A stretch of 64,000 bases of DNA from Paracentrotus lividus (taxonomy: Eukaryota > Echinodermata > Echinoidea > Camarodonta > Echinidae), in assembly GCA_940671915.1 (NCBI GenBank), contig CALNVZ010003426.1:34834337-34898336 (forward strand). The letters run 5' to 3'. Positions 32,925 to 45,233 of this stretch are shown piece by piece; the stretch's first letter is position 1, and each line of letters opens with the position of its first letter. Made by a program: the position numbers and the translations under genes. Below the pieces are notes generated by a model. It was not told the DNA's origin. It saw only the letters and a list, made by a program, of their open reading frames with translations, and did not search any database.

Positions 32925-34500
32925 GTGAGCCTTCTGAGTGATGAGCCTTCTGAATGACGAACCATCTAAACACGAGCGTAGACAAGCATTAACCCAAATA
33001 ACAAAAGAAAGTGTGTCCAGCTCTCCGCCAGTCATTGCCAGTGCATCTGAATGACGAGCCTTCTGAATGACAAATCTTATGAATGACGAATATTCTAAAT
33101 GGTGAGCCTCTTCTTAATGACGAATCTTCTGAATAACGAGCCTTGTGAATGAGGAGCCTTCTACCTGACGAACCTTCTGAATGACGAGCCTTTCTAAATG
33201 ATGAACCTTCTTAATGACGAGCCTTCTGAATGATGAGCCTTCTGAGCCTTCTGAATGGCGAGCCCTCTGGGTGACGAGCCTTCTAAATGACAAGCCCTCT
33301 AAATGATGAGTCTTCTAAATGAAGAGCCTTCTGAATGGTGAGCCTTCTGGATGGCGAGCCTTCTGAATGACGAGCCTTCTCTGAATGACAAGCCTTCTGA
33401 ATGACGAGCCTTCTCTGAATGACGAGCCTTCTCTGAATGACGAGCCTTCTGAATGACGGGCATTCTCTGAATGAGGAGCCTTCTGAATGACGAGCCTCCT
33501 TCTGAATGACGAGCCTTCTGAATGACGAGCCTTCTGAATGACCAGCCTTCTGAAATGCACCAGCCTTCTGATGACGAGGCTTCTCTTGATGACGCGGCCC
33601 TCTGAATGACAAGCATTCTCTGAATGACGAGGCCTTCTGAATGACGAGCCTTTCTTAAATGATGAACTTTTTAATGACGAACCTTCCTGAATGATGAGCT
33701 TCTGAGCTTCTGAATGGCGCAGCCCCTCTGGGTGACGCAGCCTTCTAAATGAACAAGCCCTCTAAATGATTAGAGTCTTCTAAATGAAGAGCCTTCTGGA
33801 ATGGTGAGCCTCTGGATGCAGAGCTTCTGATGACGAGCCTTCCTCTGAATGAAGAGCCTTCTGAATGACGAGCCTTCTCTGAATGACGAGCCTCCTCTGA
33901 ATGACGAGCCTTCTGAATGACGGCATTCTCTGAATGAGGAGCCTTCTGAATGACGAGCCTCCTCTGAATGACGAGCCTTCTGAATGACGAAAGCCTTCTG
34001 AATGAACGAGCCTTCTGAATGACCAGCTTCTGAATGGACGAGGCCTTCTGAATGACGAGTCTGCTGAACTACGAGCCCTCTGAATGACGAGTCTTCTGAA
34101 TAGCAAGCACTCTGAATGACAAGGCTTCTGAGTGCGAGGCCTTTCCTGAATGACGAGCCTTCTGAATGACGAGCTTCTCTGAATGACGAGACTTCTTTAT
34201 GACGAGCCTCTGATAATGACGAGCTTCTCTGAATGACGAGGCCTTCTGAATGACGAGCCCTTCTCTGAATGACGAGCCTTCTGAATGACGAAGCCTTCTC
34301 TGAATGACGAGCCTTCTGAATAACGAAACACTCTGATGAACGGGTTTCTGGATGACGAGCCTTCTTTTTGGACGAGCCTTTGAATGCAGAGCCTTCTAAA
34401 TGGTGAGCCATATGGATTGACAAGCCTTACTAATAACGAGCCTTCTGAATGACAGAGCCTTCTGAATGACGAACCTTCTGAATGACGGCTCTTCTGAACT
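32925..34500. repeat. 16-bp minisatellite, block 1
   Basis: Dozens of copies of GAATGACGAGCCTTCT with variants. Because 16 is not a multiple of 3, each frame cycles through 16-residue repeats such as SSFRRLVIQKARHSEG on the minus strand. A higher-order duplication of several hundred bp is visible (33228-33385 matches 33690-33850). Continues as block 2 at 36727. Confidence 0.95.
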
Positions 34501-34502
34501 TT

Positions 34503-36726
34503 GGGCGGTGATCCCGGGGGGGGGGGACGTGCCCGCCCCTTGATTTTTAGCTGGGGTTCGTCCCCTCGATTTTTTTAAAGCTTACTTTTTTTTTGTTTTA
34601 GTTGGAAAGCTAGTGGCAGCTAGAGAAGAGAAAAATATGTCAAATACAATTTCTAAAATTTATTATAAGGCGCTCGCAAACAAAACACAAGACATGATAA
34701 TAAATGAATTGCTCTTTTTCGAGGTAGCTATATGTATTCATGGAATGTGTTTTAATTGTTCCGACGCTTTATTCTTTAAAGGGATTAGCTAACTTTCAAA
34801 ACAAGAGCAATTATATTAACGATTAATAAAATTATATTGCTCCTACAGTAAAAACAAGCTAACATGAAAGTTCAGATCAAATGGAGTCATTTACTACCTT
34901 AAAACAGTGAACAAGCAATGCAAGCATACAGCCGAACCCAGTACCGCTCTGCTGCAGATAGCTCACCAGGCTGATAGAGACGGGGGACTATACAACAGGA
35001 AATGGTGGTGTGGAAAAGCACATGGTTTTATAAAACCATCCGCGTGTTTGGTTTAAATCAAATTTGAGTATGAAATCATTGATATCTCAAAGGTAAAGCA
35101 ACAATTAGCTTGCAATTTTGAAAAGAGATACCAGACTTGACCTTACGTGTTTATATAAATTATGTTGGCAAAATAAGCTAAATTGAATAAATGTGGATTT
35201 TAATATCATTCAATGTTACTGCATCCCTTTAATTGTCATCAGTTTCTGCTATAATGTGCGAAGTAGGTCTTCGTAACGAATTTGAATACACAAATATGTG
35301 TATCTTTGGGACGCTTTTTTCCTCTTGACAGAGGCGGCCCAACCCAAGGGGGGGGGGTGCACAATGCCACCCACTTTTTCATTCACCCTAAACCCGCTCG
35401 TGGATACTACACTGTCCGTCATGAAGGTGGAATATTTTTTTGCCGCTATAGCAACATGATTTTGCTCTGACTTTAATTTCTTGAATATGTATGTCCCTGC
35501 TTTTACTTTTTGGGACCCTGGCTATATCTTGGACATTCTCCCAACCCTTCAAGTGGACTTTTTTCCAAAAACGTTTTGTCCACCCCCGTGATGCCCAGTT
35601 TTGTCCTTTTTTCTCATTTTGGGGCCCCTTTTTGTTTTCCCGGCCGATCAAGTCCCCCTCAGTCCTACCCCCAGGAAACGCGACTGAGGTGTACTGTTTT
35701 ATATTGTTCTTTAAGTTAAATGTATATTTCTGGGGACAGGCTAAGGTCTCTTGTCTAGGGGAGGTGTTGAAGTAAAAAAACGAGATTGGTGAAAATTCGG
35801 AATATTTTATTCCATCTTTATGCTAAAAAAAATGGAAAAAAAAAGAAGAAGAAAAACCACCTTTAACCCTTAAATATCATCATTTTCCTCTTAAATTTTG
35901 TTTAGTCTTGATGACAAGGCTGGAAATAGTCATTATTGATAATATTTTATTTTGATTTATGTTTGGTTGATATATTTACGAAAGATAGAAATTTCCATGG
36001 TGTAAAAATGAATAAAATGAATGATGAACCCCAATCAAAATAAATTTTGACCCCTCCCCTAGACAAAAGAGTCGCGCCTTTAACCATAAATCTAGATTTA
36101 ATTTAAAGAAAAATAACAAATCTCCACTTCAGACGTGTTTCCTTGGGGTAGGACTGAGGGGGCCTTGGTGGGTCGCGTGAACAAAGGCCCCAAAAATAAG
36201 AAAAAATGACGAAAATGGCCCTCTTCTGGGGGTGACAAACTTGTTTGAAGAAAAATCCCCGTGAAAGGTTGAGGAAACGTCCAAGATGTAACCAGGATCC
36301 CAGAAAGTGAAAGCGGTGACAAACACATTCAAGAAATTAATAACGGAGCAACATAATGTCGCTTGAGCCAGAAAAAATATTCCACCTTTATGACGAACAG
36401 TGTAAATCGGGTATATAACTAATACTAAATAGTGTATAATGGAACAATTATCTCAATTTTTGGGCTCGCGGTTCGCGCTCGCATTGCTCTTTATCATTAC
36501 TTAAATACAAAGCCATTAAAATTCTTAAATTATAAATTTAAAGGCAAATTTTCTGCGAACCCCCTATTTATCCGAATGATTTTCTCTTTATGCTTCTGAT
36601 CAAAGTGCCCCCCTTCCAGGAAAAGTGTCCCTTTTCCATCGTGACCCCCACTTTCAAAATCACTTGGGTGTATTAATTCCCCTTCCGGTGTTTCCGCCCC
36701 CAAGTCGTGACGTGAAATCGCCGCCC
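34503..36726. mobile_element. Probable element splitting the minisatellite
   Basis: GGGCGGTGAT at 34503 and ATCGCCGCCC ending at 36726 are inverted termini at the points where the 16-bp minisatellite stops and resumes. A second element (35410-36402) is nested inside. No clean target duplication is seen, and no coding region. Confidence 0.5.
35410..36402. mobile_element. ~1-kb TA-flanked inverted-repeat element, copy A
   Basis: TA at 35408-35409 and 36403-36404; termini CACTGT(C/T)CGTCAT with AAGGTGGAATATTTTTT. Arms of about 350 bp, which translate into similar meaningless peptides on both strands (FWGPFLF type). Same family as 40261-41258. Confidence 0.85.
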
Positions 36727-37475
36727 TGAATGACGAGCAATCTGAATAACGAGCCCTCTGAATGAGGAGCCTTCTGAATGAAGAACCTTTTGAATGAGGA
36801 GCCTTCTGAATGACGAGCCTTCTGACTGAGGTGAACATTCTGATGACGAGCAATCTGAATGACGAGCAATCTGAATAACAAGCCCTCTGAATGACGAGCC
36901 TTCTCTGAATGAGGAGCCTGGCTTGTGGATGATGAGCCTTTTGAATTACGAGCCTTCTGGATGACGAGCCATCTGAATGACAAGCCTTCTGTATGATGAC
37001 CCTTCTGAATGATGAGCCATCTGAATGTCAAGCCCTCTGTATGATGACCCTTCTGAATGACGAGCCTTCTAAGTGACGAGCCCTCTGGATGACGAGCCCT
37101 CTGGATGACGAGCCCTCTGGATGACGAGCCCTCTGAATGACGAAGCCTTCTTGATGACGAGCCTTCTGGATGACGATCCTTCTGGATGACGAGCCTTCTG
37201 GATGTCGAGCCCTCTGGATGACGAGCCTTCTGGATGACGAGCCATCTGAATGACGAGCCTTCTGGACGACGAGCCTTTGAATGACACGCCTTCTGAATGA
37301 CGAGCCTTCTGATGACGAGCCTTCTGGATGACGAGCCTTCTGGATGACGAGCCTTCTGGATGACGAGCTTCTGGATGATATGACGAGCCTTCTGGATGAC
37401 GAGCCATCTGGATGACGAGCCATCTAAATGACGAGCCTTCTGGATGACGAGCCTTTTGAATGACGAGCCTTTTTC
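36727..37475. repeat. 16-bp minisatellite, block 2
   Basis: Same unit as block 1, here mostly the GGATGACGAGCCTTCT variant. A few more degenerate copies appear at 37755-37795 after a ~260-bp non-repeat segment containing G and C homopolymers. Confidence 0.93.
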
Positions 37476-37911
37476 AGGTGTGGATCCAGAGGGGGGGGGG
37501 CGAGCCGGGCCTAGGCCCCCAGCCCCCCCCCCAAAAAAAAGGGGGGGGAAGGGAAATAGGGAAAAATTACAAACCGATCTGATTAACCAACTGTACCTTA
37601 CCCTATGACCGAAACTTGATGACCTTCCTGGCCGAAGGCCCCCAAAAAATAACACCTACCCCCTTCTAACCAAAGGGCCTTAATGATTATTCTGAATGAA
37701 TATCCCTGTGAGCCATAAGCTTGAGGAGCCGTCTCATTGTTAAGTATTCTGAACGTCTTCTGAGTGACGAGTAGTCTGAATGAGGATTCTTCTAAAACAA
37801 TGCGACTTGTAAACGATGTACTAAAGTTATTATACATGTATATAAAAGAATGGCGAAAATCCATGCCATGCATGGGTCGTAATGGCTTTGCACTTCGGTT
37901 GGGTGAAGATA

Positions 37912-37986
37912 ATGGCCGGTATTCTCGAAGGGTGACTAAAGTTAGTAGGCCTACTAACTTAAGTCAACCTTCGAGAATACTGGCCA
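37912..37986. repeat. Perfect-ended 75-bp hairpin
   Basis: ATGGCCGGTATTCTCGAAG is matched by CTTCGAGAATACTGGCCAT, centred on AGTAGGCCTACT. Likely a minimal MITE. Confidence 0.85.
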
Positions 37987-38111
37987 TAAACATTTTCATA
38001 TTATATGGAGTAAAAGCCCACCCCTACCAAAAAGCCCAAAAGGAGAAGAAAACTACACAAAAGCTCTCGATATACGTACTTTAAAAAATAACTCCCAATA
38101 TGCTTTGAAAG

Positions 38112-38143
38112 AAAGAGAGAGAGAGAAAGCGAAATAGAAAGAG

Positions 38144-38209
<66 letters not shown>

Positions 38210-38225
38210 GGGGGGGGGGGGGAGA
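38112..38225. repeat. GA dinucleotide microsatellite
   Basis: An almost pure (GA)n tract (about 50 bp at its core) preceded by imperfect GAAAGAGAGA and followed by poly-G. Confidence 0.97.
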
Positions 38226-40070
38226 GAAAAGAAGATCGACTAACATTTCGGATTTATTTTCATTTTTTTAAATCCTTCCGCTTAGCTTATTTCGAGTTGA
38301 CAATTTAAAATCAATGATTTCCGACCGGTCAGCTGTTAGTAGAAATCTGAAGAAAAAAAAAAACAAAACAAAAAAAACAAAAAAAAAACATATCAATTCT
38401 ACTCCACGTGAAATGTAAATCTAACGTATGACATTAAATCTTAACTTAAAGACGCGTCCATTATTTGAGGAGGGGAAACGCAACATTACATTCATGAGTT
38501 TAGTGGAAATACATGCATCTGAGCGGCGCAGAAAATTATACGGCTCTACATTAATGTCAACAAAACCGCGCTAACGGCGGGAAGCGATCGATTGACAACT
38601 GCATGCAATTATTACTTAGCGTACAAAAACTCGCCTAAGAAAACTTCCCTGTCGGTAAAATGGTATTATCAGTCGATCCGTTCGAGGAAATTCGTCATGG
38701 ACATGAAATAAATAATTGAACATTTATCATAGTTTTCGTAGGTAGATGCTTCAGACCAGATTGGGGAAAAAGACATTTTGGCAAGCCTATAACACCATTG
38801 TGCTAAAGTTGTAATCAGAATCTTTATTTCACATAGATTGATGTTCCTAACGATTATTGATATAAATAGTGATCTTGTCACATCTTGCGAAGACGCCGTC
38901 CACATGCGATATGCATGTGATATGCGGAAAATATTGACCCATCGAGTAAAGATTCGTTTGTGATAATGTTCAAAGTGACAGGACCTTTTTTTTTAACCAA
39001 TCGAAATGAATGTACCATATTTGGAAAGCTGAGAATTCAAGCTTTTAAAAACTGCTTGATCATTAAGGTGTAATATAATTATGCGTAATCGAGGAAGATG
39101 ACTATACAGCGTATGAGCTATTTTGAGAGCAAAATTGGCCATATTGTACAGGAATTTAATCTTACTAGGATTTCGAATTGACTCAAGTGACAGGACTTTT
39201 TTTTCCCTTTGCAATAAGTTATTCCTATTTTTGAAAAATTCAGACTCTTAGCGTATTATTCAAGTTGATCATTTCTTTGAAAAGGTAGTTGCTCGCCATA
39301 ATCAAGAAAACAAAGTGAAAAAACTGTGCAAATTACAAAAAGTCTATGGCCGCGTTTGCTTTGCGTAGAGTGATAGCGCCCTCTTCCCCTTAAGTTTACA
39401 ACTAGAATTGATATGAAAAAAAAAAAAAAAAAACGCAGGCTTGCCTCCCCTTAATACAAATTTTGGATCCGCAATCCGCTGACTAATTTCTTTTGCACAA
39501 TTTTGTTTTCGTTTTTTAAAACATAACAATTACATTCGATAGAATGTCATCACTGCTAGTAATTTTTTAGAATACAAGTGCTTTATACAAATGAATCCCA
39601 ACTTTTGTGGTGCTTTTGCTAAAAAAATATATATTCATGTAATCTCGTTACTTATTATTATTTTTTTTTACACGATACTTTATTTTGCTCATGCTTTTTA
39701 CGTGTTATGACCCATTTATTCGGTTTTTGCCTGATATTTTTTCCTTCATTTTGTATATTTGTAAATATCTCCCATTCATATACTGCTTTTCATGGATTGT
39801 ATAAATAATATTTTTCTTTTTTAAATATCGTTAGTAAATATTTTAATTTACACTTTTCTTTGCCTTGTTTAAATTATTCAACCAAGGTCATTTAACAGTT
39901 CTCGTTTTCTCACAATATTTTGTATTACCCCAAAATGCGTGTTTGTTTTTTTTTTGAAACTGCTCCTTTGCTAATATCATATTAAAATAGTAATCTATCT
40001 GTTTATATCTTAATGTTTCGAAACGGAAATTAATCTATATCTTCAAATAATAAAACCAGCTGGAGTAGGC
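38226..40070. other. No recognisable gene
   Basis: AT-rich intergenic sequence with A and T homopolymers; a pair of similar phrases (AGTGACAGGAC, near 38971 and 39186) hints at an old duplication. Nothing else stands out. Confidence 0.5.
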
Positions 40071-40074
40071 CTAA

Positions 40075-40257
40075 TGATGTAGTTTGCTGGCACAAACCCA
40101 AGGTTTTCGCATAATCGGGAGTCCGACCTGAACCACAAGACTAGAATCACTCATATATTGAATATGTTCTCACTGAGGTTTGGAGGCTAGTCTCCACCCT
40201 AGACAGTAATTTGTTCAAGTGTTAAATTTGAGTCTGTGCTTGCAGACTAGGCATAAT
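40075..40257. repeat. Dispersed repeat, copy 1
   Basis: Shares in order TAGTTTGC(T/A)GGCA, AAACCCA.GGT, TCTCCACYCTAGAC and GAGTCTGTGC.TGCAGACT with 43925-44375, where a segment is inserted. Family unknown. Confidence 0.5.
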
Positions 40258-40260
40258 GTA

Positions 40261-41258
40261 CACTGTTGCTAATAAAGGTTGGATACTGTTTTGAGTGCGG
40301 CGACATCTATTTGCTCCGGCTTAGATTTCTTGAAATTTTTTGTCCCTACTTTCACTTTTCTAGACCCTGGCTATACCTTGGACACCCCCAAACTATTCCC
40401 GGGGAATGAAAATAAAACAAAAGTTTGGCAACCCTCAGAACGCCCATTTTTGTCATTTTTTCTCATTTAGGGGCCCCTTTTTTGTTTACCCGGCTGACCA
40501 AGGCCCCCATAATCCCACCCTCACCAAACGCGTCTGATGTATAGGGTTGTTAATGTTCTTTGAGTTAAAACTAAGTTTGTGATCACAGACTTAGATTTAT
40601 TTTCTAGGGGAAGGGTAAAAGTTTGCTTGGAGTCGGGTTGAAAATTGAATTTATTCATTTTTACAACATAGAAATTTCTATCTTCTCAAAAATGTATTGT
40701 ATAATCTCAGCCAAACATAAATCATAATGAAAAATAGACAATAGTTACCATTTACAACCTTGTCATTAAGGCTGAAATAAGATTTTGGGGAAAATGACAA
40801 TAATTAACGGTTCATAGTTGTTTTTCATTTCCTTTGTTTTGACCATAAAGGTTGGATAGAATATTTCCATTTTTTACCGATTTCACTTTTTCCTTCAACC
40901 CCTCCCCTGGACAAGAGACCAACGCCTGTAATCTTAAACCTTGATTTATCATAAAGAACGATAACAACTCTATATTTCAGACGCTTTTCGAGGGGGTATG
41001 ACGGAGGAGGCCTTGGTCAGCCGGGTAAACAAAAAGGGGCCCCAAAATGAACAAAAAAATGGCAAAAAAATGGGCGTTCTGGGGGTTGACAAACTCTTTT
41101 TTATTTTCATTCCCCGGGAATAGGTTGGAGAGTATCCGAGGTATAGCCAGGGCCCATACAAGTGATAGGAGGGACAAACAATTTCAAGAAATTTAAGCCG
41201 GAGCAAAAAGATGTGGCAGGATCACACAAAAAATATCCAACCTTTATGAGCAACAGTG
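40261..41258. mobile_element. ~1-kb TA-flanked inverted-repeat element, copy B
   Basis: TA at 40259-40260 and 41259-41260; termini CACTGTTGCTAATAAAGG and CACTGTTGCTCATAAAGG (reverse complement). Same layout and related sequence as 35410-36402; the arms are diverged from each other, so it is not very young. Confidence 0.85.
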
Positions 41259-42059
41259 TATTTCTACAGCGAGATGCACTTTCCAATTTCCTCGCAAAAA
41301 CTAAAAAAGTGCATTTCGTTGAAGAATTACGAATGTCGGCGTTATGGCCTCTGTTTGATGCAGACTATTGATTGATGTCTGGGCGCGCCCCTGGACATAG
41401 GCCTATAATCCTAGCATTTTTAACGCCTACACAAAAGAAGCCATTTCCCGATCGTTTCCACCGTACAGTTATGTAAACATTACGTAATAGCAGAGTCAAA
41501 ACTCCCTTGACCTTACATGAGGACACCGTATATATATTATATACATAAAAACCACGACACATAAGCGAGCGCGAGTGCATGCAGTGCAGTGCAGTGTATA
41601 ACGTGACTGCAATGGTTTTTGGAACAGTCCATTAGTATTAAAAGGGAGTAATAGATAGAGGTTCACGACGGTAATATTATACAGAATAATATTTGGTATT
41701 TGATTAGGAAATGTTGACAGACACAAGTTTTAAAGCACGTGTTATTTCATATGCATTGTATGATAACAATATAAACCTTTTATAGGTTGATTATAGGTAT
41801 GAATGCTGAGAATATTGAGCTAATTTTTATTTTGTTTCTCGTGTACATTCTTGTATCACCCACTCTAAAAGTCGACGGATCAGGGTTGCAGGCTAGATAA
41901 TATATACATTCGATGACAAAATGTCTGCTTCTCGTATTCGTTCGTAGCTAGCTGGATCGACCGAAAACTTGTGTCGTTTTTTAATTGACATCTGCACACA
42001 TGATTCTTAATGTTCTCTCGATTACGTAATCATCAGTTCATCAGGGCACTAACAAAGCT

Positions 42060-42906
42060 AAGGACACCGACTGAGAATTCTGATTTATTTTCCAGGACAG
42101 TGTGAGTGTTCGTGTTTCCTGTGACTGTGTTGCTAGCTAGGCCATAGCGATTAACGTGGTGCAGACTCTCCCATGTCTCCTGCGTTTGTATTTTGTCAAA
42201 AGTGCCCTCCTGAGCGAAAATAACATGGTGAGCTTCCCTGCCCGATTCTTCGGCAGAAATTCGAACGCAAATGGTGTTTACGAGGGAATAGGTCTACAGA
42301 GATGCATGGCGAAATTACACGGATGTTAAATTTGTGCGTTTTTCTCTGACTCTAGCTTGTGACTGGACGATTGATCTTTTTTTTGTGGATAACAAGTTGG
42401 ACATTGCATTCTAACCTGTCAAGATTCAGTCTCAGCCTTGATGACCAGACCAGATATCTTCATTGAATTGATCTGTGCCAGTGTGAGAAAATTAGGAACA
42501 TTTGATGTGGGAAATTCCTTAGAATCTACTTCAAGTTACAAAGTGGAGTTAATAACCAAGAACAACTTCATTGACTATCAACATGTGACTTATTTTGCAG
42601 GCATGATGATGAGCACCGAGTCGACTGTGTGAGACTGAGTGAGAGAAAATCCTGACACTGAGCGACACTGACACTTTGACAGTAAAGCATGCCTGAAGTT
42701 TTAAGTTTAATAGATTTTAGATAACTTAGAGTAAACTGTAGTCTACAACAACAACATTTATTCTTGACTGGATTAACTATCAGTTAGCCTCGTAACAGTT
42801 GCGAAGATTTGTGAACGAATGAACGATTATTAATTTCGTTGAGCTGAAGATTCGTCATCAGTTTTGCAGTTTTGATTGACATCCCAATCTAAACACTAAG
42901 ACAACC
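42060..42906 (+). other. Candidate 5' UTR of the 42907 gene, with a possible intron
   Basis: Upstream of the coding exon there is a plausible donor at 42226 (AACATG|GTGAGC) and a plausible acceptor at 42600 (ACTTATTTTGCAG). This suggests a two-part 5' UTR with a ~370-bp intron. The stretch is free of obvious repeats. The transcription start is not defined by anything I can see. Confidence 0.3.
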
Positions 42907-43165
42907 ATGGAAATGACAGATGCTAATGCGAACTATCAACAACTGGAGATGATAAATTCACCGACGGACTCCTTGCCCTCGCAGAGCTTGACCCACAGCC
43001 CTGAAGAGTCGCTCGTGGAAGCAGATGATGTTGCCGGGGCTTTAATGTATTGTGGGAACCTAGATCTATCTGCTGGCGATGGGTCCTCTTCATCGGCCGC
43101 TGGATCCCCTGAAACGTTAGGTCAGGGGATGCTCCCTCACCGTACAGGCTCTGGAAACAGAATAG
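42907..43165 (+). CDS. First coding exon of an unrecognised gene
   Basis: ATG at 42907 sits in an excellent context (ACAACCATGG), with an in-frame TGA shortly upstream near 42869. The 86-codon exon starts MEMTDANANYQQLEMINS, is rich in Ser, Asp, Glu and Gly (LSAGDGSSSSAAGSPE), and ends at strong donor AATAG|GTGAGT in phase 1. Base composition is more GC-rich than its surroundings. The acidic, serine-rich, presumably disordered N-terminus suits many regulatory proteins, but I do not recognise the family. The rest of the gene must lie downstream, mostly beyond this window. It is transcribed away from PEX16, with about 11 kb of repeat-rich DNA between the two starts. Confidence 0.75.
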
Positions 43166-43572
43166 GTGAGTAATATTCAGTAGATCTAGACTAAAACATC
43201 TGTCAAGGCGCCTTTGCATAATTTAATAGGCCTACTAATAATGTTGCCATGGCATCATGAAAATTTCATGAAAAGAAGCGAATGTCTAAGGTGAGCAATG
43301 TTAATACCATGGTAGTCACTTTTGATGGCAAAGTTTTTTTAGCAACTGTTTATGCAACGGCATCCTGGTCAGAGGAGTTTTAATTGTTAAGAATTAAAAG
43401 ACGATGGTTATTTGATACTAGTGTAATTCATCACATGGGGTGCTAACATATTTTTGTTCATACATGTACCCTACAATTCACCCTAACTTACCCTAATCTG
43501 AGTCGGCGGTGGTCGCCATAATCCTATCCTTTCTCGTCCATCTTCTGCTGGCTTACCTACCCTATCGTCCAG

Positions 43573-43593
43573 GAGAGTTGGACATTAGAACAG
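43573..43593 (+). CDS. Candidate 21-base microexon of the 42907 gene
   Basis: A pyrimidine-rich tract ending CTATCGTCCAG precedes 21 bases that end at AACAG|GTGAGA. The length keeps the phase 1 frame of the first exon and would add GELDIRT. Splice sites are good, but so short a segment could arise by chance. Confidence 0.25.
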
Positions 43594-43694
43594 GTGAGAC
43601 GGTAGAAGATAGAGATCCTGTTTTAGTCTACTCCCTAGCCTTGTGGTGTAGTAGCATCCAAGATAAAAGATGTACCCTTCTTCTTCTTCTTCAG

Positions 43695-43753
43695 GATAAT
43701 CTGCGTCCTTCACTGTTGAAGATTCTTGCAGATTTAGATTCTTACAGATGTAG
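43695..43753 (+). other. Splice-bounded segment, possible exon
   Basis: A very strong acceptor (TTCTTCTTCTTCAG) and a donor (GATGTAG|GTGAAC) bound 59 bases. Read in phase 0 it gives DNLRPSLLKILADLDSYRC, which is protein-like. In phase 1, as needed to follow the 42907 exon, it hits a stop at once. It may be an alternative terminal exon, a non-coding exon or chance. Confidence 0.2.
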
Positions 43754-44972
43754 GTGAACAAATGCCAATCCCTCTTGGTTTTCATAGCCCTTGTCCTGTT
43801 ATTGTTCGTCTGGGGTTCCTGTCAATAAGTAAAAATTATGAGGTGTAGAATATAGTGTTTATTTGTTTATAATTCATGTAATATTTCACTCCATGGCCCA
43901 GACAACTTTGTAATTGCATCCAAGGTAGTGATTAGTTTGCAGGCATAAACCCACGGTGTTCACTAATAGTAGGGTCTGAAGTAAAAGAATCTAGGTTCAC
44001 TTTTGTGCTACATGGCTTCTCTCACCAATCCTTTTTGACACTTTGGGTAGAGGGTAGCTCTCCACTCTAGACTCAAGGTTGTCCCTCTCATTACCATGGT
44101 CGCCTTTTGGCACCATAGAACACTGGTGACAAGGGAAACTGATTTCACTGCCATTTTGCAAGAAAGCGCCCTCTTCCGTTCAGTTATGTACCGTTAGAAA
44201 GCTTAAAATGGTAGTTTTCACATAGATGCAAACACTAAGGGTATTATTGATTGAGTTATCTTTTTGAACATTTGAAATCAAGTGAGGGAATTCAGTTTTT
44301 TGGAAAAAGTGCCTGGTAGCGAAAGGGATAATTATGTGTCAAATTGAGTCTGTGCATGCAGACTTGGTAGAGTGACCTGTGTAGATGTACAGATTACATA
44401 TCCGTCCTGGTTCCAAGATTTCTTTTGACTATGTTATGCTGCAAGTTTATTCTTAAGAGATTCTCCTAAAAAGCTGACTGACATTCAATTATCATCTACT
44501 GTACATGTATGTATGTATGTTCAGTGATGGAAATTTGTTATTGATTACCCATTAAAAAAAAGAAGAGAAATTAACTTAGAACTGTTGAACTATAGCCAAC
44601 TTTTGATGAAATTAATCATTGATGGGTGTGCCACTGCAACTGAAACAAGATACGTGAATAATAACTTATAATTTGTGACCGCACAGCAAAGTTTTGTGTA
44701 GATATATATATACATTACCGGTAAGGTACATGTACCAATATCCGGATGACTCTTGGAAGTAATAAAAACACATATATGTACGGCATCATGCAAAATAATA
44801 TTGTTTTGGTATCGATAAATATTTTTAAATTTACCTAATACTTCTGAGCATGGTATTGTTGACTTTATCTTTCGTTAACGATTTTGAGAAAAATAAGAGG
44901 GTCATGAAAATACTTCGATTAATGATCTACTTAAGTCAGTGGTGTTTGCTTTCTAATACAGAGAAGTAAGAA

Positions 44973-45122
44973 GTGTATCAGGACAACTACCCCTTGGGAA
45001 ATTACCCCAGGGCATCTACCCCTTAGAAATAGGGTTAGGGTTATGTGTAGAGATATTTGGCAGGGGGGGGGGGGGGTAGTTGTCCGGGGGTAATTGTTCA
45101 GGGGGTAGTTGTTCTAAAGAAC
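44973..45122. repeat. Dispersed foldback repeat, copy 2
   Basis: GGACAACTACCCCTTGGG at left and GGGGGTAGTTGTTC at right face each other, with TAGGGTTAGGGTT between them; related to 2425-2575. Confidence 0.55.
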
Positions 45123-45233
45123 CAGTAAGAAGAAATTATGTAATCCTACAGGTTGTATATTTCTTGCATTTGATATTTTGATGTTGTACCAATTGCATCA
45201 TTTCATCATATAATTACAATGTATGTTGTATTA

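Noticed and set aside
32925..34500. CRISPR-like array
   Set aside because: Short repeats are contiguous and variable with no unique spacers, in animal DNA; it is a minisatellite.
33283..37655. Long minus-strand open frames of Ser/Arg/Gln-rich peptide repeats
   Set aside because: They are translations of the 16-bp minisatellite in all three frames; no splice sites, no conserved domain and frame-shifting variants throughout.
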